DNA of 64,000 bases from contig NBIV01000263.1 of NCBI GenBank assembly GCA_003194525.1, forward strand, positions 1-64,000, read 5' to 3'. Positions 55,581 to 64,000 of the stretch are shown piece by piece. The notes beneath the pieces are model-generated. The model was not told where the DNA came from and searched no databases. It worked only from the letters and a program-made list of their open reading frames with translations. This stretch comes from Gracilariopsis chorda (lineage: Eukaryota > Rhodophyta > Florideophyceae > Gracilariales > Gracilariaceae). Both the position numbers and the translations under genes were made by a program. How positions within the stretch are numbered: the first letter of the stretch is position 1; each line of letters begins with the position of its first letter.

Positions 55581-55739
55581 TTCAACACATTAGGATTTGA
55601 CCTCGCCGTTTGCGCTTGGTTTTAGTGATATATGCACGTGCCACGTGCATGTTATGTAGGTATCGTAATTGAGCCCATGTTTAAAGGTTTAGCGCCCCAA
55701 AACAGGGTGCCCCAGCGCTTGGTTTTAGCCATGATTTGT

Positions 55740-55905
55740 CAGACCCTTGAAGGGAGGTCCTGAGAGTGCGTGCGCGCGCATATGTGCGTGTTGTAGGCCT
55801 TGGAAGGATGGTTTGTTAGCTATTTAAAGCACACGCGTTCAGGCCCGGCGAAGAATTGATGTTGATCTTCGTGGATGGAAGGTTGCTGGCGAGGTGACGA
55901 TGAAG
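55740..55905 (+). pseudogene. third fragment: 5' end of the oxygenase-element gene
   Basis: Repeats 50941-51110 almost base for base (catgatttgtcagacccttg..., ttcaggcccggcgaagaa, gttgatcttcgtggatgg) and then diverges. With the preceding spacer and repeat unit it forms a direct repeat of roughly 550 bp (50556-51110 with 55350-55905) that flanks the second gene copy. Confidence 0.85.
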
Positions 55906-57532
55906 CGCACACCTATACATTTGAATGTAAACAAAATTTCATTTGATACCGAAGAGTTCGATTAAAATCATATCCGCTCTTGTGATTGCAACCATTGGTA
56001 GTTTCCAGTGGGTTGATTGCGCGTCCTTCTCGCGAGGGACTGAGAAATACGATTCGTACATACCAGCGCATTCATCTTCTCGACGCTCAGAGGATTTTTA
56101 GAGTATAGGTCAATCATGCTCCGCTTCGAAGTTCGAACGTACTGTCTTACAGCACACTGCCGCAGCTGCCAATAACGAGCGCCTGTGGCGCTGAAACCGG
56201 CCTAGCTGACCACATTGAAACCAAGAGCCTCCTTTCCTTCCTTTTCTCTCTCTCACATTCAATATGATGAAGATGAACTTCAATGTACGAGGTGTACCGT
56301 GTATATCGCGCTGTTTTGATCGTGAGTTAGATAGCAGACACACCAGTGCCGAAAGTCGAAACCCAGATACTGTACCACGGCAAACTTTCGATAGAGTGTG
56401 GTGATGCAGTAGCCTATGAACATAGACTGGTGTGACAAGCAGCGCTCCATCCCGACATTGATTCACTTCCACTGAACCCAGAATGATTGACCTGTGCAGA
56501 AGGATCATAAACCTGTTCCAAAGCTCAGATACCTCCACCGCTCAGTAGGTGCCTGCGAACTAGGTAGGAGAATGGAGAAGATTGCTAGTATACGGTTCAG
56601 ACACCAAAATGGGAGAGTAGATTCTTCAGGATAGGAATGGGGAGGTGGTGCATCGAAACAATACCTTCGTCTATGATACACAAACGTCTAGAATGTTGTC
56701 CACGAGATTTCATAAATGGTTGTTAAGTTACTTGAGCGCAGAAACAAGAGTAATTCATCTTCCAGAACAATGTCCGGCTCCTACCCTCAAGTAAGAACAA
56801 CATCTTTAAAAGTCTCTTTCAACAAAAAATTGACATTGTGCTTGTCACAGACGAACATATTGCTCCCTGTGCTCCTTGCTCCATACCCTTTGCCGCCCTT
56901 TCCACTGCCACCATGCCTTCGACTTCGCACTCCACTTGCTCCGCAATCCAGTTCCTTCTACCCATACAACCACTGACTCAAATTGTTTTTCTCCAATATG
57001 TCTCGAGACTCCACGCTGTTCAGAGTCACCGGAGACGCCATCTGTACTATGTGGCCCGCCGGACATCGAAGACAAATGCTGTGCAGACCCAGTTTTTGCG
57101 ATCACGAGCGGGATTTTGTCTTGGTTCCTCATCTGTTTTGGTATTGAAACACTTGGAGCGGGTCCTCTACCTTGTGGGAGAGCGTTAATGAAGACAGGAA
57201 TTGGGTCTGATACGCGGTGGGCTTCTGGGTTTGTCATTCGAACTGGTGCTGGCGACGGTCTACGAGAAGTACGAAGAGCCTCTAACGGCAAATATTTTCA
57301 GAGGGGTACGTAGCAGTGTCCCAAGTGATCCGGAGGTTAGTGGCGCAAACCTTTCCGGTGCTTATTCTCTTAGGAAGACAGAAGAGGTTCCCTTCTGTCG
57401 AGACAGATTAGACGAAAGCTCTTGTGCATCTTGGCCGTCTTCATTTTCCGAATCATCAACGTGATGGTACTCAACATTAATACTCCCCGTAAGGATGGCC
57501 CCCGCACGCTCACTTCTGTTCTTCTTCGGAAT
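55906..57532. other. no gene supported
   Basis: Opposing frames (56876-57313 plus and 57291-56845 minus; 57201-57464 plus) cannot be decided. The plus frame has one hydrophobic stretch (VFAITSGILSWFLICFGI), which may be chance. 55906-56700 shows nothing. Confidence 0.3.
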
Positions 57533-58627
57533 TTAATCATCATCGTCCAAGTACAAAAACTTTGAGCTACCTGAAGCCGTATAAAAAAACCTTTCAGTAT
57601 CATAATTAGCAATCGCAGCCATGAAGGTATCCAGATACTCCGTTGAGTGAACCGTAACTACCAAAGCTATAGATTTAAGGTTATTATCTGTGTCTGGTGT
57701 TACTGGTCTCCATATCTTCACCATAAATCGTTTCGTTGCAACCAGAATAACACGGTAATCATACATGATAAAAGCGATTTCTGCGAATTCCCTGTTTGTC
57801 AGTTGCAGTGGTAACTTTACACATTCGAATCGGCATTCAATACCATGCTTGTACGCCCAAGCCCTCATTGGATCCTCATCCTTCAACATCGGAGTGACGC
57901 GGAGAATTAAGTTCATCAAGAGCGTAGATAAGCCATTGCAGAAAAAGTTCTTCGCCAAGAGCGACATCTCGATCTCTTGCATACAAAGAGCCTCAGAGTT
58001 TAAGTGTGACGGGCCATCATATGAGATAGCAAGCAGTCCATCATCGTCATCATCTTTGTCCTGGAAGTATCCTATATGTGGGACTAGCTCTTCACCAACT
58101 GAAGATAATTTGGCCATGTCTGATGACGATGGATCCATCATTTGTAATCGCAGATTCATTCCGGATACTCTTCGGGATGAAGCTTTTTCCCCATCGCCTT
58201 CCTCGCCGACTTGCTCCAGTGCGAAGGTGGTTTGCAACCTGTAATCAAGATAAGCGCACATGGAGTATGTCGGAAGATTCGGCGTGTAGGATCGTAGAGT
58301 AAGAAATGGCTTTAGCGTTTCAGAGTCCTCGGCATACGGGTCCGGATTATGCTGATTGTTGAGTATGAATACAGCATTTGATGTCTCCACCTGTGCCTTA
58401 ATCAAGTCATCACGTGTGTCACATGAGCCCTCAAGATAGGTGACGTTATCTCGATACTGAATGTTGGCAGTCAAAAAGTTGATCCATACGGTTTCGGACC
58501 AGTTTGGCTGATCGCATGTGGTAACCAGATTCATCTTGACATTTCCGTCATCGCCATAAAACTCAAGCCCGAAAGCCTTGAGGTATTCCCGCGTATTGGA
58601 GGTGGGTTGAGCGCGTAGCACCAGCAC
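57533..58627 (-). pseudogene. Slo/BK-type potassium channel, RCK-domain fragment
   Basis: The 364-codon open frame covers the cytoplasmic gating ring: REYLKAFGLEFYGDDGN, NVTYLEGSCDTRDDLIKAQV, SNAVFILNNQHNPDPYAEDS, TLRSYTPNLPTYSMCAYLDY, then MSLLAKNFFCNGLSTLLMNL. These match the first RCK domain and the BK-channel alpha domain. The frame starts with TTG or GTG-like codons inside the fold and no ATG or membrane helices precede it. The pore and voltage sensor are not found upstream on either frame, so this is a truncated copy or an exon of a broken gene. A run of Asp (LYLDDDD) ends it. Without the pore it cannot be a channel. Confidence 0.6.
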
Positions 58628-59673
58628 TTGCGTACCATATCTTTATCATAACAGCTGCCGTGAACGAGCATGGTTCGCGAGGATGCACGCGCTGCGGCAG
58701 TTGTTGGGTTAGGTCAAGAACGGTGACGTACAGGCAGGCGCACGGGAGCAAAATCGTTTTCGGTGACCACGTGGAACACTCCAGGTCGAAACCATCCCCA
58801 TCTCCGACTACGCCGATGCGGCCGAGTCGTGCACAGAGGCACATCTCATGCGTCTCGACGACTTGATTGATTGCGCGGACGTTTTGAGCAGTATGCAGCA
58901 CTAAATGCAGGGCTTCAGTCGTGCGCGATCTCAGCACACTAATGACGTTTACCTGTACGAGAAGCATTCGGAGCCTCCTGCCAGCGCCAAAGGCACACCA
59001 ACTCGCGTAAGCTCGACTGAAGGCGCCAAGAAGGTGGCCGAAAGCCAGAAGTGTCGTAAAAATGAGCGTGCGACACACTATTTGCAGAAAGAGAGTGGGT
59101 CTTTCGTCCACTCGTCTCAAAGTGGAACACAAAGAGGCAGTTTTTGGCATACAGCGCTATGAGATATTGTCCGCATGCGTTGAAGCATCGAAAGCACAAG
59201 TTGGGAATGACCTGCACATGAATGAAGGTGGAGGCCGGCACCAACGCCGAGTAGGTAGCGCGTCGAAACGCGTTGCTCGACAATTCGCCACGTTCACGAC
59301 GACGCAGCGCATGAAGTATACCAATACGACCAACCAAACACTCATCGCTGCACCATAGAATCACAGCGCGTTCGGCAGAGTTTCATGCTCACGTCTTGGC
59401 ACGCTGAGCAGACGTGGTTCAGCGTCGACAACAAAAGAATGACATGTGACGAGATGAGTGTTCAGCAAAAGCACAGTAGGGAGAGCAAAGACAAAGGGAA
59501 GGGAAAAGTTATATTACACAACGCATCGCCCCAACCAGCCTAATAGAGCTACGTCGGGCGTAACCATATTGTTTTAAGCCGTGGCTGCATCTCTTATATG
59601 TAGCTCTCACAGTGTATTTTCCCGGCAAAGTTTTTCGCAGCGCACTTTGTAGAGTGCAGTGCAGCAGGCCACT
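58628..59673. other. no gene supported
   Basis: Overlapping frames on both strands without motifs. If the K+ channel relic had a 5' part, this is where it would be expected, but no pore or voltage-sensor text is visible. Confidence 0.35.
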
Positions 59674-60045
59674 TTATCGGAGAACCATCAAGGGAAGGGC
59701 TGGGTGCCGCATGGCGGAGGAAAGCCGATCGCGGGTGCGAGAACTGATGGCTTTTGAGCAGACATTGAAGTGTGTTGGAAGCTGTTCAGCCGTCATGTCC
59801 ACGTGACCGTGTATGTTTCTAAACTCTACTTCTTCCTGCTCCAATATCGGCATGAGCTCTCTGTCGTCCACCCTGACGAGCGCCAGCGCCTTTAGAAACT
59901 CGTCCCACCACCGATTGAACCTCTTCCACTCCTGCCCATCCTAACGCGCCAGAGCCGAACGATCGAAATGCGGCTCTAAATCTGCGTCGTCAAACACCAC
60001 CACGGCCGGGTTTTTAAAAACTCTTTCATCGAAATTCGGATAAAA
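59674..60045 (-). pseudogene. hypothetical protein relic
   Basis: The minus strand reads PNFDERVFKNPAVVVFDDAD, a TAG near 59942, then QEWKRFNRWWDEFLKALALV and RELMPILEQEEVEFRNIHGH to a stop at 59674. Composition is protein-like and charged. The family is not recognised. The single internal stop suggests a dead copy. Confidence 0.35.
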
Positions 60046-60289
60046 CTAGTATGGTCCATCTTCAAGCACTATCATACGAGAACCAATACGTTCTGCCAGT
60101 CCAAAACTGCTGGATGAGCGAAAGGATGTCGGGAACTTGCACCCTTAACCAATACTTCAACATTCCCACTTGTTTTGATTTGATGTATCTGCAACGGCTA
60201 TTGTGGTAAACGGTGTGAAAATTAGCCCCTTGGCTTTTGCATCGCTAATTGCAATCATACCCTTCTGAGTAGCTCCCGTGCGAAGTGCT

Positions 60290-60873
60290 CACCCTTCAAT
60301 ATAGTCCAGTTATTTTGGGATTCCAAAAGGCTTGTTGAAGTCACGCTTATCCATGCAGAACTTCTTCACTGCCCAATACTGACAATTAAAGATGTTGTCC
60401 ACCCACCTGTTCGTGCATTCCCGAGCTACTTTTGTTCGTTCCCTCAGACGCTCCATTTCTTCTTGGTCAAACTCAACGATATGTTCAAGCCGTCCATCGA
60501 TTTCCTTTCGCCTCTTCTCCAACTTCTAAAGCTCTGCGAGAGCATTCTGTCTTTCCTCCGTATCCTCCCGCCCCATGTTCAGTTCCTCTACTCTGCTTCT
60601 CACCTCCACTCGCTCTTTGGTCTTCATTTCGATCTGCTCTGTCACATGTTCCAACTTCGCTTTGGGCTTCTGTCACGCTTCGCTCGGCAGACATCAAAAA
60701 ACGGTTTGCACCCGGCTTTTGTCAGTGTTTACCATATTGTCATCCACCAGGCCCTTTCTATTGGGAGCAATCTTCTCTAGCTCTTTCAGCGTGAAAAACT
60801 TGGCAGTCACAGTGAACAGCTCCATAAGTCGCTCACGTTTCTCATCGAATGAGAGCACCTTTGTAGGAGCCAT
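60290..60873 (-). pseudogene. MND1: MND1 (meiotic recombination cofactor) pseudogene
   Basis: ATG 60873 gives MAPTKVLSFDEKRERLMELF, FTLKELEKIAPNRKGLVDDN, the MND1 N-terminal winged helix. About 30 residues of the family pattern (the QSLVDDG...YYWAFPS region) are missing or shifted near 60700. A coiled coil follows (LEHVTEQIEMKTKERVEVRS) with an in-frame TAG near 60535. The C-terminus reads ECTNRWVDNIFNCQYWAVKK and FNKPFGIPK, then TAA, then LDYIEG where the family ends D-Y-I. MND1 with HOP2 promotes strand invasion by DMC1/RAD51 in meiosis. This copy is dead; a working copy is presumably elsewhere. Confidence 0.8.
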
Positions 60874-61435
60874 TTTGGGGAGAAACACGGGGAAATAGTT
60901 GCATTAAAAATTGGTGGAGGGAATGGTATTTGGCGTGTAACAGTCGCAGAAGAACGTCAAATCCATTTCGGTTGGTCCGAATGCGCTTTGCCTGGCCGAG
61001 GGAAACACAAATTTGTTCGTGCATTGCTACCAATAGCTTTTCATCCTCCGGCGAATTACGTCGAATGTCAAAGACACCCTGACACTGGTCGTGGGATATA
61101 TCTAGCGGTGAAACACAATGAGTAGAACAACTGCGCAGAAGTGAAACACTTGCACTCGAAGCCGTGCAGCAAAAATTTCAGAATTTTGAGTGCTACTCGC
61201 ATTGCAACCAGCCTACATGATATGTACAATGGCATTACCATCCGCGTTTGGAAGCTCACGTCGCCTACTTCATGTTCGAAGCTGGCAGCTTTCAAGTGCC
61301 CCTCAAGGATCACTGAGAATTGCGCTCGCTTCCACATGCAATTTGAGCGTATCGACCCTGGACCCACACTGATCGGATTGGACACAGACCGATGTTTACC
61401 TCCACATTCCAACCTCACCAAATCTGAGCGAAGAA
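60874..61435. other. no gene supported
   Basis: Overlapping frames on both strands (61141-61458 plus, 61421-61068 minus) without motifs. Confidence 0.35.
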
Positions 61436-62226
61436 ATGACTGGAAACGCAGCGAGTGAGCTCAAGATACGTGCACGAGAAGAATTGGATAGAGGATCGTC
61501 CGCTCACATTGAAGCATCTGCTGTTCAGAACGACTGGGAGAGTGATAAAGTTTTTGACACGCACACGCCGGAGTTGCGAGTTGAACTCCCAGGGTTGCAC
61601 AATCTATGCATCGAATTAGATCATGGAATTATACAACTGCACGACACCATCGAAGGCGATTTGCGGATTATCAGAACACGTTTCGAACCACAAATGAAAC
61701 GATAGAAACGAGGGACGGGAATATCGAGGTGCGTATTTTGCAAGGTAACGTGAATATAGAATCTCAAACCGGAACAGTGAAGATTACCAGATTACAGGTA
61801 AATGACATAAACGTGTAGTGTAGTGGACGAATTGAGGCGGGTTGCTTGTATAGAGGGCACTTGGCTCTGCGTAGCGGCCGCCAGTGTTCGGCGGATGCCG
61901 TACATGGAGAGGCAGATATAGAAGCGGATGGAGCCGCCATATTTGCGCTACAAGAAAGTCTAAAACTGAAAAGCAAAGGAAGTTCACGCTTAACTTTAGC
62001 TGATGCAGATACTGAAATAGTCGACGTTCACGCTGAAAGAGACGTGCATTTGGGAGTAGTAAAAGGTCTTGCTGCTGGTTTTGATTTGAAGGCGGAGAGT
62101 ATTTGCGATGTAATGGGAGTACTTCAAGACATGGAATCTCGCGTTCATCACGACAGAAGTGTTCTGCCGGTGCAGGTGAGAGCAACATGCAGCGCTACAT
62201 TGCGCGATGAGCAGTGGGCGAGATGA
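61436..62226 (+). pseudogene. DUF4097/FAM185A-like beta-repeat protein, broken
   Basis: Frame 61436-61705 ends in THTPELRVELPGLHNLCIEL. A frameshift near 61690 leads to ETRDGNIEVRILQGNVNIES and QTGTVKITRLQVNDINV. A TAG at 61816 follows, and the same frame goes on with DAVHGEADIEADGAAIFALQ and SRLTLADADTEIVDVHAERD. The short beta repeats with G-x-I/V at regular spacing are the pattern of DUF4097 and of FAM185A. Function of the family is poorly known. One frameshift and one stop make it a pseudogene. Confidence 0.45.
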
Positions 62227-63256
62227 ATGCTGGTGCTTGCTTCGGCCAGAACCTGAATATTTGTGTGCATCTTTCTCCCCTCCCTACACGCAGCGAGGCG
62301 CACTTGCAACAACCGAGTCGCAAGTGGCGAAGCACTAGGACTGCTAACATAACTGCACAATGTACACATAGGCGGCAATGCTTTTTTTTGCTACACCGAA
62401 AGCCTTTCAGGACTTGTGTTTCCACAAAAGAAGGCGGTCCATGTCGAGATGTGCCGTTGGGCTGTTCCTCCGGAGCTTCATCTCGGTTTCAGTCGTCGCG
62501 CCGCCTTCGCGAGATTCTATTTATGAGCACCTGCGGTGAGCCATCGTCACCCGTTGCCTGCGCCGCGGCCACGCTCGAGCGCGCTTGATCGGCTACCTGA
62601 AGGAGCCATGCTTTTTGCGGTGGAACGCTTGATACAGCCGCCCGTCACACAGCCGCTGCTGCCAGCAGACGAGGTGCAACAGTCGTCCGTGGCTTGGGTG
62701 CTGCGCCTGGTGGGCTTATTGGCGGCCGCCTTTTAACTCTGCGCGCTTGGTTTCGCTCTTTTGCGCCGCTTCAATTAGCCCATACCGTGGAAATAATCGC
62801 CTGCACCCTGCGACGCCGTGAACCATCTCAAGCCCGCTGTCATGCTCACTGATGTCTCGTGTATTACTTGCACGTCTTGTTCTGCGCGTGCACGCGCACC
62901 AGGTCGGCAGCAGCGGACGACTGGGCATGGCGAGCCGTTTGCTTGCATACAAGTCGTACGGGTTGTCGACGAGCCAGCTGATGAGCGGCACTTGCGCCAC
63001 GGCGTACACACTCAAGCCCCACTGCACCGTGCGCAAGACGTAACACCGGCACGCCTGTCATCTCGTCACCGTCGCGCACAGACGGTAGCACGGCAGCTCT
63101 GTTAACACTACTATGACTTAGTTCGTCACTAGACGCCGGTAAGGCCACGCTGCGACGAAAGCCTGCTCCAGCCACCGTGTGACACGCCCACCAAACAAGC
63201 GTCCGCGGACTCTGTGCTATCGCAGAAGACGCAACCATGACCTTACGCTCGACGAC
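62227..63256. other. no gene supported
   Basis: A minus-strand stretch (63036-62716) contains TVQWGLSVYAVAQVPLISWL followed by VDNPYDLYASKRL, which looks protein-like and membrane-associated, but it degenerates and I cannot name it. Confidence 0.3.
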
Positions 63257-63510
63257 ATGCCCTCACAGGCCTGCAAGACCATCGTCATCACGACCGCCAG
63301 CTCAAGCCTTGGCCTCATCGCCGCGCGCATGCTCACCTCAAAGAGCCCGCACGTCATCATGGCCTCTTGCATCCTGTCCTAGTCGCAGCCGCTCTGCGAC
63401 GAAGTCAACGCCGCCGCCAAAGAAGCAAGTGGAAAGGCTTCTCTCATTCGGCTCGACACCACCGACCTCAACTTCATCGAAGCCTTCGTTGACGCCATTG
63501 ATAACATTTC
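63257..63510 (+). pseudogene. SDR / protochlorophyllide-reductase-like fragment
   Basis: The ATG at 63257 is followed by CKTIVITTASSSLGLIAARM, the Rossmann start of a short-chain dehydrogenase, with two Gly of the TGxxxGxG motif changed. It continues with SPHVIMASC, a TAG at 63380-63382, and LIRLDTTDLNFIEAFVDAID. Loss of the Gly residues and the stop show decay. HVIMAS and the LD-L-FV spacing resemble light-dependent protochlorophyllide oxidoreductase. The fragment ends near 63510, where unrelated WD40 sequence on the other strand begins. Confidence 0.5.
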
Positions 63511-64000
63511 CGTCGTTGGTAATTGCAAAACTTTGTATACGGTCTGTTATACGGACCGGTATAGTGAGCAGCATTCTTTCAGGACCACCAACGTCCCAAA
63601 CCTGCACAACTTGCATAGGACTGCTGAGCACTCGCCTTCCAGCGGTTCTCAATCCAAAACGAAGTAAAACCCCGTCATTGAATTCAGGAAGCACTTTCAT
63701 GGTTTCAAGAGTTTTCTCGTCCCACAGATGAACACCACCCTTAATATCAGTGCACACATTTCGGGTTTCTTCAAAGTCCATAGCAACGCCTAGTACATGT
63801 TGTCTCTCTGTGGATGTCTCAACTGCGTTTCAGACAAACTTACCACTCTCTGAGTTCCATACGCAAATCGAACCTCCTCGTGAACCACAAAAAATCCTTG
63901 TCATGTCTCCACTAATTGTGACGCACGTGACAGAAAAGCGATCGCAAGGGATACGCCGCTCAAGCTGATATCCAGAATCACAGTCCCAAATCAGAATACT
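63510..64000 (-). pseudogene. WD40-repeat protein fragment
   Basis: Reading in from the right edge, the minus strand gives SILIWDCDSG, GSRGGSICVWNSESG, then (past an in-frame TGA near 63838) IKGGVHLWDEKTLETMKVLP, and MQVVQVWDVGGPERMLLTIP: four WD-repeat ends at regular spacing. It runs off the window, so its full extent is unknown. The TGA suggests a broken copy; a 22-base intron (gtaagt...cag) would also remove it but is too short to be likely. Confidence 0.55.

Noticed and set aside
56845-57464. Small membrane-protein gene on the plus strand
   Set aside because: One hydrophobic segment in overlapping frames on both strands, no start context or motif. Not enough to call.
1-64000. tRNA genes, CRISPR arrays, bacterial-type operons
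   Set aside because: No cloverleaf with a proper T-arm was found, no regularly spaced short repeats with unique spacers, and gene structure is eukaryotic.

Overview
The window is eukaryotic nuclear DNA. Its genes are compact and intron-poor: two genes carry short GT-AG introns, the others are single open frames. Between them lie decayed mobile elements. The mix of intact metabolic genes, Copia/Gypsy relics, a Plavaka-type (KDZ) transposon and moderate base composition fits a florideophyte red alga such as Chondrus. That assignment is an inference; no rRNA or organelle marker confirms it.

Layout. 1-28 kb is a mobile-element graveyard: a MULE-like transposase relic (0.5-1.3 kb), a minus-strand Ty1/Copia pol relic (5.8-8.9 kb), an unusual two-gene element (10.7-19.2 kb), a Plavaka-like transposon with a second convergent gene (19.4-25.1 kb), and a Copia gag relic with its probable LTR (25.9-28.1 kb). 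28.7-47.1 kb is a block of intact genes: an ABCG half-transporter (three exons), a bacterial-type glucokinase with a C-terminal hydrophobic anchor, a double-hotdog acyl-CoA thioesterase (two exons), a secreted protein with ten cysteine-rich repeats, two secreted proteins of unknown function, and an NAD kinase. 47.4-56 kb holds an AT-rich tract, a Gypsy integrase tail, a GC-rich hairpin-rich tract with no gene I recognise, and a second diverged copy of one gene of the two-gene element set in its own tandem repeats. 56.7-64 kb is a cluster of broken host-like genes: Slo-type K+ channel, MND1, FAM185A/DUF4097-like, an SDR/protochlorophyllide-reductase-like fragment and a WD40 fragment.

The most unusual content is the 10.7-19.2 kb element. 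Its right gene fuses a beta-class DNA methyltransferase (DPPY, then a motif-I FAGT) to a SET domain in one open frame. Its left gene, divergent from a shared region of three tandem ~488-bp repeats each holding a 59-bp-arm foldback, ends in a 2-oxoglutarate/Fe(II) oxygenase-like fold (HxD...H...R). Both genes are broken here by stops and frameshifts. The second copy at 50.9-54.4 kb is open across several places where the first is closed, which shows that a long intact ancestor existed. A writer of DNA and histone methylation paired with a candidate oxidative enzyme on one mobile unit is the best candidate for an undescribed system; its chemistry is inferred from motifs only.
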